64,000 nucleotides of DNA from Actinomucor elegans (taxonomy: Eukaryota; Mucoromycota; Mucoromycetes; Mucorales; Mucoraceae), in assembly GCA_026027325.1 (NCBI GenBank), contig JAMSLZ010000009.1, forward strand, positions 1,426,001 to 1,490,000, given 5' to 3'. Positions 1 to 11,597 of this stretch are shown here, in pieces. The notes below the pieces were generated by a model. That model ran no database searches. It was not told the origin of the DNA and was given only the letters and a program-made list of their open reading frames with translations. Within the stretch, counting starts at the first letter, position 1, and every line of letters begins with the position of its first letter. The position numbers and the translations under genes were made by a program.

Positions 1-747
1 TGAATGTAAGTAAGAAAAAAAGATTACCTGTCTTTCTATATTCAGCTGACTCTTTATAATAGATTCGTGAGTCTATTCAAAGTAATAACATTAGCGTGTA
101 TGCGTGCGCAGTAGAAAGCGATGATGAAGAAACGACTAAACGCAATCAAGGAATTGTGAATGCTTCTCCATATGCTGTTATTGGTTCAACAGAGGTTTTA
201 AGCACACCCGACGGGAGACAAGTTCGAGGCCGCGAATACACTTGGGGAGTGGCCGAAGTAGAAAATGACGATCACTGCGATTTCAAGAAGCTTCGTAATC
301 TTTTGATCCGTACGCATATGCTTGATTTGATTTCCTCTACAGAAGAGAATCATTATGAATACTATCGCCAACAGCAAATGGCTACACGTAAATTTGGAGA
401 GCCAAAGTAAGTAGGATTTGTTACAAATCAAACTGCTATTAACTATTGAGGGTAGATTGAAAAAGTCTGAGAATCCCAAACTTCGTGAAAAGGAAGAAGA
501 TCTTCGAAAGTCCTTTACTGAAAAAGTCAAGGACGAAGAATCCAGATTCCGTCAATGGGAACAACAGGTAAATGCCCATGCCTTTTAATAGTAGTATGTT
601 GACTTACACTCTTTACTATAGCTCATCAGTGAGAGAGACCGATTAAATAAGGATTTGGAAACTCAGCATGCGCATATCAAAGCACTTGAAGCTGAATTGG
701 ATCAGATTTATCAGAATGGAGGACGTGGTAACACGATTAGAAGATGA
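1..747 (+). CDS. Septin GTPase, 3' part (5' end outside window)
   Basis: Septins are GTP-binding proteins that polymerise into filaments and rings at the cell cortex and septa. Only the C-terminal part is here, in exons <1..5, 63..406, 456..567 and 622..747, joined by GT-AG introns whose phases agree. Seen directly: the late-septin signatures PYAVIGSTEVL, GREYTWGVAEV, HCDFKKLRNLLIRTHMLDLI and HYEYYR, followed by a heptad-like charged tail that reads as the usual septin C-terminal coiled coil. The P-loop and the other GTPase motifs lie upstream of the window. The tail suggests a Cdc3/Cdc11/Cdc12-type rather than a tail-less Cdc10-type septin, but the subgroup cannot be fixed without the N-terminus. 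Family assignment is secure. Confidence 0.93.
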
Positions 748-1046
748 GATTCTTTAATATGACCTGGCGTCATGATACACAGCTTTCAAGAGATGTGATT
801 TTATACTACAAGGTGGTAATCATTCCATCGTTCCTATCTTTTATATAATCTAATAACCCATTAATAAATAACTACTATCTATTTCATAATTAAACACTCT
901 CGTTGACAGTATTGTTTTATACAGAAAAGGTTAGAGTGTACTTTATAATCAGATCAAATTCCCTACTATTCCAAGCCTGTGTTACTAAAACTTATTATAT
1001 ATTAAGACACGACTGCAAATGGAAGCTATTTCCAAGTGTAGGAGCT

Positions 1047-1097
1047 CATTTTGAATATAGACTACGGATCAGATGCGATATCTGACCGAGATCGGAC
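1047..1097 (+). repeat. Dispersed repeat copy
   Basis: Reads TTTTGAATATAGACTACGG then CAGATGCGATATCTGACCG and AGATCGG, in the same order as the other copies in the window. Confidence 0.7.
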
Positions 1098-1581
1098 GAA
1101 TACTGTATTGAGTATTCAATCTAGTTTAATGAAGTTACTTTATTACTCATCATTAATAATAGAATATACTCTTTCACTTTAGTTCAGTGATAATTCTAGC
1201 ATATGCAGTAATTTTTTCTAAGCTTGTACTAGTCATCCAATACAACATATACATAAATAGAACAAGAAACCTATAGATACAGCTTGCAAGAAAGTTATTA
1301 TTAAAAGGCATGGTTTACAACATATACCATGGTATGAATTAGAAGCCAAAAGGCGAATATATGCCATCCTATTAGAGGAAATACAACATGTCCTACTTTT
1401 ATTTTGGTGAGATAGTGATTTTAATAACCAGATACAATATTGTTGACCTATATCAATCGAAAAATCTATTTAGCCATGATCGTTTTATGAAATGTATGTA
1501 ATTTTACAGTCCATCTCCAAAATAAATTATACTCGCGGTATTTCAGTCAATAGCGGCTCCTGTAGACACAATAGCTTGTTT

Positions 1582-1630
1582 TGAGCGCATACTAGTCATT
1601 AAATACGATGTTTGACCGAGGTCGGATGAG
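1582..1630 (+). repeat. Dispersed repeat copy
   Basis: Contains AAATACGATGTTTGACCGAG followed by GTCGGATGAG, preceded by a degenerate form of the upstream half. Confidence 0.65.
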
Positions 1631-1777
1631 AAAGAATATTAGTTATAATTAAAACGACTAGTTTACAAGAATATGTAACTTTCATCCAACCCATAAAATA
1701 CAGTACACTCACTGTATATTAACAAAGTCAATGATACAGTGATTGTAGCAGGCACTTCTTCTAAAGAAGCACCGCCA

Positions 1778-1807
1778 CTCAGATATCTTATTTGACCGAG
1801 ATCATAG
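1778..1807 (+). repeat. Dispersed repeat copy (partial)
   Basis: Contains CAGATATCTTATTTGACCGA followed by GATCATAG; only the core is recognisable. Confidence 0.5.
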
Positions 1808-1991
1808 TGCTACTATGCTAGTTTTCATTGAACGCTATTCATTGTAAAAGCAGATGAATTTTTGAGATGTTAAAATAACAATATGCTGAAACATTGTCAA
1901 CCAATGAAATGAAAGACTTGTATTTCAGCGCGCGTGTATGCATATTGGTACCTAAACCTTTCTCTTCTTCTCTAAGCTGCTATTTGCGACA

Positions 1992-2749
1992 ATGACCATG
2001 TTGCCGGTCTGGAAAAAGCTCCTTCTATCTTCACTCAAAGACAATATTGCAAAAGTAGGCACCTCAGCCACCTATGCGTCCTTAGCAACCGTCACCATCG
2101 AAAACAAACCTGCTGTTCGCACCGTCGTTATGCGCGGTTTCGTTGGTGAACATCACTCTGAGGAGACTGGTTGTAGCAGCGATTTACTCGTTGTCTTTAC
2201 TGACAAGACTTCAAACAAGATGAAAGAGATTAGAAACAATCCCAATGTTGAAATTAACTGGTAATATATATCCAACAGGAACTCGGAAAAAAAGCTACTA
2301 AGTATTAAATGTATTCAAGGTATATGAATGGTACTATGGAACAGTTTCGCATAAGTGGTACTATAAATATTGTAGATAAAGAGTATGACCAGAACAAACT
2401 AAGCCATTTAAACTCGAGCATGACTTTAAGCCAGCTGGACAGTGATAACCAAAAGAGCTTAGCTTTAGAGTCCTTTTTAATTCAGCAACAACCAGGTACG
2501 CCATTTAACTGGCAAGCAGAAAGATTGCGCCAATTTATATTAGCTCCAGCCACGTTAAGAGCACAAATGGCCCATAGTAAAAAAGAAGAGAAACTCGATA
2601 TCAAAAGCATCGATAGCACTGGGTGGTTCTCGAACGATGAAGCCCAAGAACTGTTAGAAGAGGCCTTTGAAAACTTTGCTCTATTAATTATTCAAGTTAC
2701 ATCTGTACGTCACTGGTCTGCGGCAACAGGTACAAAGTCTATGCTCTAA
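1992..2749 (+). CDS. Pyridoxamine-phosphate-oxidase-like FMN-binding split-barrel protein (Alr4036-like)
   Basis: Exons 1992..2260 and 2320..2749 give 232 residues. The first half resembles the N-terminal barrel of the PNPOx-like Alr4036 family (LATVTIENKPAVRTVVMRGF, LLVVFTDKTSNKMKEIRNNP, then WYMNGTMEQFRISG across the splice). The second half has the matching WQAERLRQ and ENFALLIIQVTSVRHW region. Such proteins bind FMN and are often annotated as pyridoxine/pyridoxamine 5'-phosphate oxidases, but the substrate is mostly unproven; true PNPOx function is not shown here. A possible extra 32 nt intron at about 2729-2760 would change the last residues; I kept the simple open frame. It is isolated between the septin and the Vac7-like gene and transcribed in the same direction. 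Confidence 0.8.
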
Positions 2750-2962
2750 GCTAAGTCACAGGTTTCCAACCTTATCCGAAAGAATAAAACCCAAATTATT
2801 AGCTAGAGTCGCCGGCGAATAAGCCAATTGTTTATATACTATTGTATGGGAAAAACGAAATAGAGATCAAAGATGAACTAGTGTCTATTTTTATTTTATT
2901 TTTTTTCTCCCTCTCTCTTTTACTTATCTCCAATTTTGTATACCTACCCTTTCTTTTTTATT

Positions 2963-4803
2963 ATGAACATTGTATACCCTAAAGAACAGCAAGATATTTC
3001 GCGTCTCTGTACGCCAAATCCTTCAAATAAAGCTCACTATAGGTCACTGGATTCAATTTCACCAACGCCAAATAGACCAAAATTACGTGCGATTCATAGT
3101 TCAGATGCTTCTCGGTTTCCAACACTCGAAAGATTAGAAAATGCAATGCTGATTTCTAAAAATTCAAAAATCACTGTGGAACCTGTTACATTTGCTGCTG
3201 ATTCAAACAACAATAACATGACTAAAGGGTCACAGGTGAGTAAAGACAAAGGGCTGTCCTTTGAATTATCTATTGCTGATATACATATATTCCACAAGAG
3301 CGACGGAAGGAGCATACACTCATTGACTGGTTCCACTAAATCGCTCAATCACAAGAAAAAGAACCAGGCTAAAAAGAAAAAGAATCATCATTCAACGCCT
3401 ACAGAGATATTTGCAAAAAACTTGAGTGAGGCTGTATTAGATGTAGATGGTAAATTCACATAGATAATCTTGTTTACTTGAATCTAACATATCATAAAGA
3501 CTCTGCTGATGATGCTGGCTATGTTTACAGTACAAATGGTAATCATAGTCTGTATCCACCATTATCACCTAATATCTATAATTCCTCAGGTACGAAACAA
3601 GTACAAACCTATAGTTCATGCAATCGTGCTAAATATTAAAAATAAGCTTTCAACAATGATGATCACAATAGTTATTTTTCAAACCACCATCAAAAATTTC
3701 GTAGACCTGCACTTCGGTCAACTGTGTCTGATCTGCCGGCCAGAGGCGTAAAACCATTCTATCTCGAGTCCATGTCTTGCAAATTTGAAAAGCCACACAA
3801 ATACCGTAATTCCAGCTATTTTCGATGTTCTTCCAGCGACGAAGAGGCTATTGAAAATACACCTTTGCTATACTATTCATCATCTGGGTCAGTGAAACGT
3901 AGGCATCATTCTAATAGAAGGTACTGGATGATTGATTGCATGTCTTTTTATCTCATCTATTCTATAGGAAAACAATAAACAAAGCATCATTGCCAAAACT
4001 TAAAAGATCAGCTTGTTTCTGGTGGTTCTGTATTATTACGGTTCTCGTTACCATCATATGTCTGATGGTAGCATTTTTGGCTAGTCCGTTAAATTCTATC
4101 GAGGTCACGTCTTTTGGCAATGTGCTTGCTACTCAAAAACAATTGATTTTTGATCTTCATGTGAAAGCAAGGTACATCCAGTTCAATTAAGTGGAGATGC
4201 AAGCTAACTTTAATTATGACAGTAATTCGAATAGTTGGAGTATCCCAGTATCAAACGCTGCTATTAGTTTGTTTGCCGCTAGTCATTTTGTACCGACTTT
4301 AATGAACCGCACCAACGATGAACATCTCCTAGCTTTAAGCACAAGACAAGGCAAGTGAAGTTTCATAATCAATAAAGACATTCTGTTGACCTCGGTTACA
4401 CGCAATAGAGTACCTTGGAAGCATCAGCAAGTTGGAAGACCCTCTCATCTTTGGCCCTTCCCCTGTGTTTTATTTCCAGTCCAAGTCAAGTGTTTCAACA
4501 AGTCAAGTACAGATTAAAAACCCAGGTGAAACTCTAGGAGATATGACAGGCAATGAACGATGGTATAGTGTACATAATTATCAGACGCCACATCTACTGA
4601 TTTGCAATGCATGTCATAGGTCTTTATTGATAAGATATCCCTACGAATTAACAATCAGAGGAGTGGTTAGGTATCAGTTGTTTCCTTATTTCAACACCAA
4701 GATGTATTCAGCAAGAGTATGCAAGATCATGCAGGTGGATCCTGCAACTGGAATTGTGAAGCCTATGCCACCGCTCGAACAATCAGTCTGTGATGATTCA
4801 TAG
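2963..4803 (+). CDS. VAC7: Vac7-like vacuolar membrane protein (PI(3,5)P2 regulation)
   Basis: Six exons (2963..3449, 3500..3589, 3647..3920, 3968..4171, 4223..4350, 4409..4803) give 525 residues with consistent phases. Vac7 activates the Fab1 lipid kinase at the vacuole and controls vacuole size and inheritance. Seen: a long polar N-terminus with a conserved block (TPTEIFAKNLSEAVLDVD), a basic stretch, one hydrophobic helix at about residues 298-320 (WWFCIITVLVTIICLMVAFL), then the conserved luminal part beginning SIEVTSFGNVLATQKQLIFD and continuing LEDPLIFGPSPVFYF and YELTIRGVVRYQL. The intron at 4351..4408 begins with GC (AG/GCAAGT); the annotated frame needs this GC-AG splice. The start chosen is the first ATG of the open frame after a pyrimidine-rich leader. 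Confidence 0.85.
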
Positions 4804-5196
4804 TTCTTGTAATAATAAATATTTGAATCTTAGAAAAATGTGGTCTATCTAACCTGTTTCTCGACAACAACAACAACAACAACAACAAAAAAGGATAAAA
4901 CTCCTCATGACTTTTTAGAAACTAAAGCATTTTTAACGTTGCGAGTATATGTCGATCACTTCTAGTTTAACGTCATATCGAATTGTTATAGTATGTTCAA
5001 ACTGAGCACTGAATGTACTATATTTTTGAGTTGTGTAACTATATGTCTGATCCGTGTGTCCATGACATGATTCATTAAAAAGTTTTAACCACGAGCCGCA
5101 ATTGTCATTGATTGGGCTGGGATGGCATATTTTGAGAAGGCATGACTTCACAGCCTTCAGGAATTGAAAAAGAATACATTATTTGCAGTCCTTTTA
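4804..5196. other. Intergenic with (CAA)n microsatellite
   Basis: No gene seen. A (CAA)n run lies at about 4863-4888, just beyond the 3' end of the Vac7-like gene. Confidence 0.6.
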
Positions 5197-5950
5197 TTAT
5201 AGTTCCATTGAAACGAACATGTTCTCTATGTATTGCCCAACAATCATTGCAGCAATATCTCTACTTGTTGTTGATATAGATACGGTATAATGGGTTTAAT
5301 AAAACATTATCTAATGCTTCGAATCTGCTTTAACACTGGTCTATGTTGATATAAACAGGGTTATGTATGATTGCGTCAAACACGATATTAAACGATCACT
5401 TGGTTCGTTTAGAGCTTTCATTGATTCAGATAAATGAATATATGTAACGTTTAGAAATGCGGTAACTAATTTGCGCTGCTTGGATGCTTTTATTCGGGTG
5501 TGACACTTGATCAAGAACAAACTACAAGTGGGGTAAACAAACCCAGTGTAATCATGACGCTAAGAGAGACAATCAGGATACTCGGAATAATAAATAGATG
5601 GTCGATTACTAAAGTTAAAAATCCTTCAAGTACAATATTCGCTATCCAAACTGCACTTAATGACAACAGCAGTGTGTTGTTTCTGTTGGTGTAAATTGGC
5701 AACGTGGTCATTAAACATAGTGGTAGTGATACAAAAATGCACATTGGTACACACCCAGAGCGTTGATTAAAAAAATGAACAGATGCGTAAGCGCCATTTC
5801 GGGTGACAGCCTACTGTCAATCGTTTTATATTTTTCTAAGCCATAGTGAAGTATGCATACAATAGGATCATGACAATAAACTGGATCAACTGGCGTGCTG
5901 ATTACAGCTCAGAACAGCAGAGCGTTTGTCCACATTGATAAAATGTCCAT
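5197..5950 (-). CDS. Possible small multi-pass membrane protein, unrecognised
   Basis: A five-exon model on the minus strand (5934..5950, 5751..5897, 5526..5682, 5357..5475, 5197..5263) joins into 168 residues with no stop and matching phases. It starts MDILSITPVDPVYCHDP. Two or three hydrophobic segments are visible (MALTHLFIFLINALG, LLLSLSAVWIANIVLEGFL, LFIIPSILIVSLSVMITLG), followed by a more polar end (HLSESMKALNEPSDRLIS). No family is recognised. The first intron would be only 36 nt and the donor after exon 4 (GTTTAT) is weak, so this may instead be a decayed or truncated gene of a larger membrane protein. The consistent phases are the main argument for coding. Confidence 0.38.
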
Positions 5951-6751
5951 CGTGTGTATCGTATCGATATTTTACAAGCTATTAACATTGTTGAAGCATA
6001 CTACAAACCCTGAAACTTTTCACGGAACACAATCCGTCCAAGGCAGGACAACTCATATACTTTTTACCTGGCAGAGATATCAGTTTACAATAATTTGTTT
6101 TTCGGGTTTCTTTCGGCCAATATTCTGGAAGCTATACTGTTGGTAATAGAGCACTGTTTATATATGTATGAATATTGGATTTGCTGATCAGGACTGCCAT
6201 GTATTCCATGTTCCGAATGTACTTCGCGTAGTAGAATCTTTAATTAATTACTGTTTAATCAATATGCCATATTCGTCAATAATAAGCTGGTAGTTTTATA
6301 TATTTTATATAATTTGGTAGACTGAATGATATGTCTATTCATCCTGGACAGATCAGATGAACAATCCACAACTAGAATAAACAAATGCGTTTATTGGAGA
6401 TACTTTCGCTTAGATGGAGTACAGCGAATATTTTATATTGGAATGAAATATATCCATCTTCATGTCATCCCATTTATGACCCAAATAATATGTCTGGGTA
6501 TATTTTTGGCATTATTGATGTGAAGGTCCTTGGCTTTTTTTTTTCTGTAGAGCGGATGATTGACTGCGATGAAACCTGATTTGCTATGCCAACGCGTAAT
6601 ACGAGCGCGTCAAACAAAGCCAACCATTTTACGCGTTTTAGGCGTAGTCGTGCAACCATGGCAAAAGCTTATATGCGGTCACAGCCAATCAGACTTTGAA
6701 TTGTTAAAAAAATTGCAATGATTTGAAGTGCTTTGTTTCCTGTCTATACCC
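5951..6751. other. Intergenic, no gene seen
   Basis: Several short overlapping open frames (around 6326-6580) conflict with one another and show no family signature. Presumably contains the promoter of the RING gene starting at 6752. Confidence 0.5.
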
Positions 6752-8332
6752 ATGATTGATTCATTGAGCATGACCTCGCATCAAGATTCTTTGAAAAAAT
6801 TGGAGAAAATAGAAGAAGGTAATGCCTACAGAAATCAGTAGCAATTGCCACAAGAGACGAAACTTAGAGCTCTACTTGTTAGCTTTGACGTGTATTATCT
6901 GTCAAGGTGTCATGGAAGATCCTCATGCCCTTTTCTGTGGTAAGTTCCTGTTTATCAAATCTCAATGGTATAGCTATTTATATACAGAATACAGGTCATG
7001 CTTTTTGCGGTTTTTGTATTTTGCAGTGGTTCTCAACTAAAAAAATATGCCCCACTTGTAAAGAACCGGTGCGACGTCAGCCTATCCATGTCAATAGTTT
7101 ACAAAAGCTTTGTAAGTGTTTTTTTTCTTTTAATAAAGTAAAGGAAAGTCTGCTGACTATTACTTTGCAGCTGATGCGCTGAGGTCTGAGGGAACGGTAC
7201 CAACTACTCGTTTAACGCGTGAAGATTGGAAGCCTTTATTTCCAGTTGGCCACCAAGCTGCTTACATTCGCGATGAGGATCAAGACGGTGTCATGTAAGT
7301 ATATTGACTTGTCATCAAACACAAATATCAATTTATTTATTTTTGTCCAGTTTGCGTTGCTCAGAGTGTGGCTGGGAATTGGATGAGGATAACTATTGTA
7401 CAGGATGCTCTGCTTACTACGGCGAACCAGGCTTACGTCTTGATGGACCACCTTCAGAAACAGAATCACGGTATGACAATGAAGAGGAAGAGGAATTATC
7501 TTCTGGATTTGTGGTGAGTGATAATGAGCCTATGGAATACTCGGATGGTCATAGTTTGCCTGATGACTCTTCAGATGATGAAGTGACAGAAGTTGTGCAT
7601 CAATGTCAAACAATAGAAATCGATGACAGTAGTGATGGTAAAGGCGTATAACTTCAGCATTGATAACGTCGCCTCTTATGCTATATATTTAATTGAATAG
7701 GGGAGCAAGTGCAAACTATTAGAAAAAACCGCAAACGAAGAATCGATCTTGTTAGTGATGATGAGGAAGTATCGGACGATAGCGATGATAAAAGCGAGAA
7801 TGACAGACCAAACGTATCTTACGATAATGAACGAGCCTATACAAGGGATATGCACTATATTTCTGAAGAAGAGGATTATGAGGAAGACGAAGACTATCCT
7901 GAAGATCCTTTTTCTCGCTCCAAATTTGTAGATGATTATGCGGACGAGGATGATAATATTAAAGAGCCAGTCAAATCCAAACAACCACAGCAGGACCCTT
8001 TGGTTCAAGTGATCAGTAAAGCGAAAGATAAAATGGTGGCTAATTTGCCTTCTTCTTCAGCAACAGATGTACAAGCGCATACTACTATTAATAGTGATAG
8101 TAATAGCAGTGATGGGGAAAGTGATGCGCCTGATTATGGTGGCATTTCTGGTCTATTGTTGCAAGATCCTAGTCATAACAAGCCTATGGTGATATTAGGC
8201 GAGGATAGCTCATCTGTGCCTCTGTCGGTGCCTTCAACATCAAAACCAGTCAATGGTAGTAGCAGTAAAAGTAAAAAGGCCAAGAAACATAAATCAAAGA
8301 AAGATAAAAAACGTCAAAAGAAAAATAAATAA
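6752..8332 (+). CDS. Psh1-like RING-type E3 ubiquitin ligase with acidic tail
   Basis: Six exons (6752..6818, 6868..6939, 6995..7111, 7171..7294, 7351..7637, 7701..8332) give 432 residues. A RING finger is visible with C31, C34, C46, H48, C51, C54, C65 and C68 (LTCIICQGVMEDP, CGHAFCGFC, CPTC). A second zinc-binding knuckle follows, with C130, C133, C143 and C146 (LRCSECGWELDEDNYCTGC). The remainder is strongly acidic, rich in D, E and S, and ends in a lysine-rich tail. RING, then CxxC-WELD-CxxC, then acidic tail is the layout of yeast Psh1, which ubiquitylates mislocalised centromeric histone Cse4; that role is inferred from layout only. Splicing to 6868 rather than an earlier AG is chosen because it keeps the RING in frame. 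Confidence 0.78.
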
Positions 8333-9626
8333 ACATTTCTTTTGGCTGTAGATATGACATGTCCAGAGGGTGTCAGGTGTAAAAACTAGTTGATACGAAG
8401 AGAGTATATTGACAGTGTTTATGCATATTTCAAATAGTATATAGATCAAGATGCATCTTCTTTATAACCAAAAAGTTTTGCTCTTAACGATGTTGATATG
8501 CACTATATTTTTATTTTACAATAATCAACTAGGTTGTCTATACATAAAATAATCTAATTTAGTTTTTGAAATATAAGAAGCATAGTTAATTTAAAAATAA
8601 AAAGCTTACTATATTACTACTGGGTTTGTTTTCTGGATGTTTCTTGAATTTGGAAGTGTAAGCTCTGGTGAAAACGAGCTTTTTTTTTGAGTAATAAAAG
8701 TGTCAATTCACAAAATGTGCTTTAGCAAGCGTTGTAAAGAGTTAAATTTAGTATATGATAGAATGATGTTGTTTCTATGTTACATTATCTTTAATTGATA
8801 ATGATTTTTTTCAGTGATAAGTCGGGTTGCTTAAATTTCTGTGCATTTACGAGATTAGAATAGCCCTAAAACACCTTAACATATTATGATACGACGTATA
8901 TTTCTGGTGCTTGCAAATGAGGTTTTTCATTTTACTTAAAGTATTTCGAGGGATTAGATTGTATCGCCGTCTGGACATCTATCGAAAACATCAATTTCTT
9001 CCTGTTGTGTAGATCCCTCAACCGATCTTGGTCAAATGTCGAATCTAATCAATAGTCAAAGTTTAGAATGAGCTGACAATTCTACTATATCTGCTATTAA
9101 ACTAAAATATTATAAGTAGATTATATTATTAACGTTAGGATTAGTTTGCGCTTATATCATCATCATATAACTCTGAGCTATAATAAATATATAGATCGTT
9201 GTCGTCTAATCTCGCCAACGGTTACATTTAATGGGAGATTCATACTTATATTTGACCGCTGCTTTTTTTAAAGCTTCTACTTTACTGTAATACAATGAAT
9301 ACACATCGTACTGTTACGAATTCACAGTAAATTGTGTCCATTTCATATGCATTTCTAAATCACTAAATATCTCAACAATCTCAGTCCAAAATCACATGTC
9401 AAACTACTTGTATTCTAAAGAATAAGTTTATTAGAACTTCTACTATATCTCTATCTATCAACAATTATACACCATGAATGATGATATTCTTTGTAGTCAG
9501 ACATGGCATTGCCTTGAAATACAATGCTATTGGCTAGCGGAGTAGCCAGACAAGTAATTACTGTTACTAAAGTCAACCGAGAGTATCCTGTTAAAACCTG
9601 TTCATTTTGAGCAATCGATTTAAACC
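8333..9626. other. Intergenic with one repeat copy, no gene seen
   Basis: 1.3 kb of AT-rich DNA. One clear minus-oriented copy of the dispersed repeat lies at 9009-9075; nothing else is recognisable. Confidence 0.65.
9009..9075 (-). repeat. Dispersed repeat copy
   Basis: On the minus strand reads GACATTTGACCAAGATCGGT, then TGAGGGATCTAC, preceded by CTCATTCTAAACTTTGACTA. One of the best-preserved copies. Confidence 0.75.
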
Positions 9627-11510
9627 ATGTCAATTCAGAATATCGAAAGTAAGCCTTCGAATAGTCAAATGATCGACGATTCTCATCGCGATAAAAGGCC
9701 CAACCTCAATCTCAACAGCCAAGATGAAGAAAACTTTTCGTGCATTATATGTTCTGAAGTTTGGAAGAGCAAAGGTGAACATTGTCTAGCCAGTTTGAAA
9801 TGTGGACATTTATTTGGAAAAAAGTAATCTATCCATGATTCCTATATTCATTAAACCGTTAAAAAGGTTTTTCATTAGATGTATTACACGCTGGATTGTT
9901 GATAAAACTAGGAAATATGGTGCCAAAAAGGCAGGATGTCCTATTTGCTCGTAGGTGTCAACTCCATGTAAAAAAGAACTGTATTTCTGATGCGTAGATA
10001 TAGAAAAACCTCGAGTAAGAACGATATCCGTCTAATTAAACCAGTGAGATTTGCTGTAAAAGACACTACACATATGGATCTCTTGAGAAAGGAACTAGAT
10101 TCGCTGAGATATAGTATTAAGGAGCAAGAAAAGACGTTGGAGCTTTCAAAGTTGTCATTGAACTTGCACAAAAGACAGTTAGAAAAGAAAAAATATGAAT
10201 CGTCGCGGTATGATTCAAGAAATGATTCTTTTCATAACTTGTCTAATTTTGACAATTGCATATTTAATAGAGCGAAAAGAGAAGCCAGTTCAACGCTGAC
10301 ACATAGTCTTAGTGTCGGCAATGCTCAAGATTCAAAAAACACTGCGAATAATAACAATGACAGTAATACTACAAGCATAGCCAGCAGTAGCCAAATTCAA
10401 AGCACAGTCATTAATAGCCAAAATAATGCAATTAACAATATCAGTAACAGCCAAAATGGCGCTAGCAATAGAAATAGTAATACTGCAATCAGTAACAGTA
10501 GTACTATACCCAATATACCCAACCGATACTCCATTTCAAAATCCAAGAAACTATCTAATAACAGACACGTATGTAGAGTCATGGCGCTTAATCTAGGATC
10601 GAATGCAGCCTATATATCATTTAAACAATCTAATCAATACGGCATTATTACACTCAATATGTTGGATATGCATCAATCACCCATTATACCCATACACAAC
10701 GGTCTAGTTCGCGACATCAAGTATTCAAACGGCTATTTGTTATCTACCAGCATGGATAAAACGCTCAAGCTTACCTCAACCGTCACACAGGAATCTGTGA
10801 TATCTATACCTTTAAAAGTGCCTGGATGGTCATGTTGCTTTAACGAGACCAACACCAATAAGGTATATTGCGGTTTGGCTGATAGTTCCATTGTAGTGTA
10901 TGATATTCGGAATACGCGAGCTTATGAAAGCTTGCTATGTTCACCGGAGACCTTATCTAAAACTCCAATCCATTCCATGTTTGTTAAATCAAATGATCTA
11001 GGCAGACCTAAAATCTATTGTTCTAATCTGATGGAAACTTTTATATGGGATAATAATCAAACATTAAAGGTACTAGATAGGATAGAAGGTACAGTCATCA
11101 AAACATATTTTATAAGAGTACTTTATTCACCTCTTTCTTTGATAGGTTACAAACCGTACTCGCTATCATATAGTACAGGAAAAACGCTTTTATTATCTTC
11201 AAGAAATCAATCGACTACAAAACATCAGCTTATCAGCATCGATGATAGCTTAAACCCGACTGTACTCTCAACACTAACATCTCCCAAGGCTCAAAAAAGC
11301 TTGACTAAAACTTTTTCGTTTGGACATTCAAGCGTTCAGGACACCGTCATCTGTTACAGTCAAGAAGAGCCAGGCAGTTTGTGCTTGAGCAGATCGGACC
11401 AACAACTTCAACACTTTAAAATTGGTAGTTGTCCATTAGATATTCAATCATGTAATGATCAATTAGCTTTTTTGACTGATAATCGATTCTTTTTACTGTC
11501 TCCAAACTAA
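9627..11510 (+). CDS. RFWD3: RFWD3-like RING/WD40 E3 ubiquitin ligase
   Basis: Exons 9627..9823, 9879..9950 and 9998..11510. RFWD3 (FANCW) ubiquitylates RPA and RAD51 at stalled forks and crosslinks in animals. Seen: a RING at about residues 39-89 (FSCIICSEVWKSKGEH, LKCGHLFG, CITRW, CPIC) with the spacing of RFWD3; a coiled coil at about 110-150 (LLRKELDSLRYSIKEQEKTL); a low-complexity N/S-rich linker at about 190-260; then a C-terminal beta-propeller of degenerate WD repeats (LVRDIKYSNGYLLSTSMDKT, VYCGLADSSIVVYDIRNTR). The RING-coil-propeller order supports RFWD3 rather than a generic RING protein. A stop-free 57 nt segment at 11089..11145 has GT...TTTCTTTGATAG ends and is probably an in-frame intron; removing it joins DRIEG to YKPYSLSY. 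Protein length is 593 or 574 residues. Confidence 0.85.
11089..11145 (+). other. Probable in-frame intron inside the RFWD3-like gene
   Basis: 57 nt, starts GTACAG, ends with a pyrimidine-rich tract and TAG, divisible by three and stop-free. Translated, it would insert 19 hydrophobic residues into a propeller strand region. Confidence 0.55.
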
Positions 11511-11597
11511 TGGAGTTTCAAAATAAATTGCAGTAAAGCAAACTAGCATATTACATGAGTGCTTTCTCTTTTCTCTCTCTCTTTTTTTTTTAATAAT

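Larger units (their letters stand above)
748..1991. other. Intergenic, repeat remnants, no gene seen
   Basis: About 1.2 kb of AT-rich DNA with no convincing ORF. It holds at least three copies of the dispersed GACATTTGACCGAGATCGG-type repeat and a weaker one near 1225-1260. Confidence 0.7.

Noticed and set aside
6326..6659. Overlapping ORFs upstream of the RING gene
   Set aside because: Three conflicting frames, no splice links, no recognisable motif.
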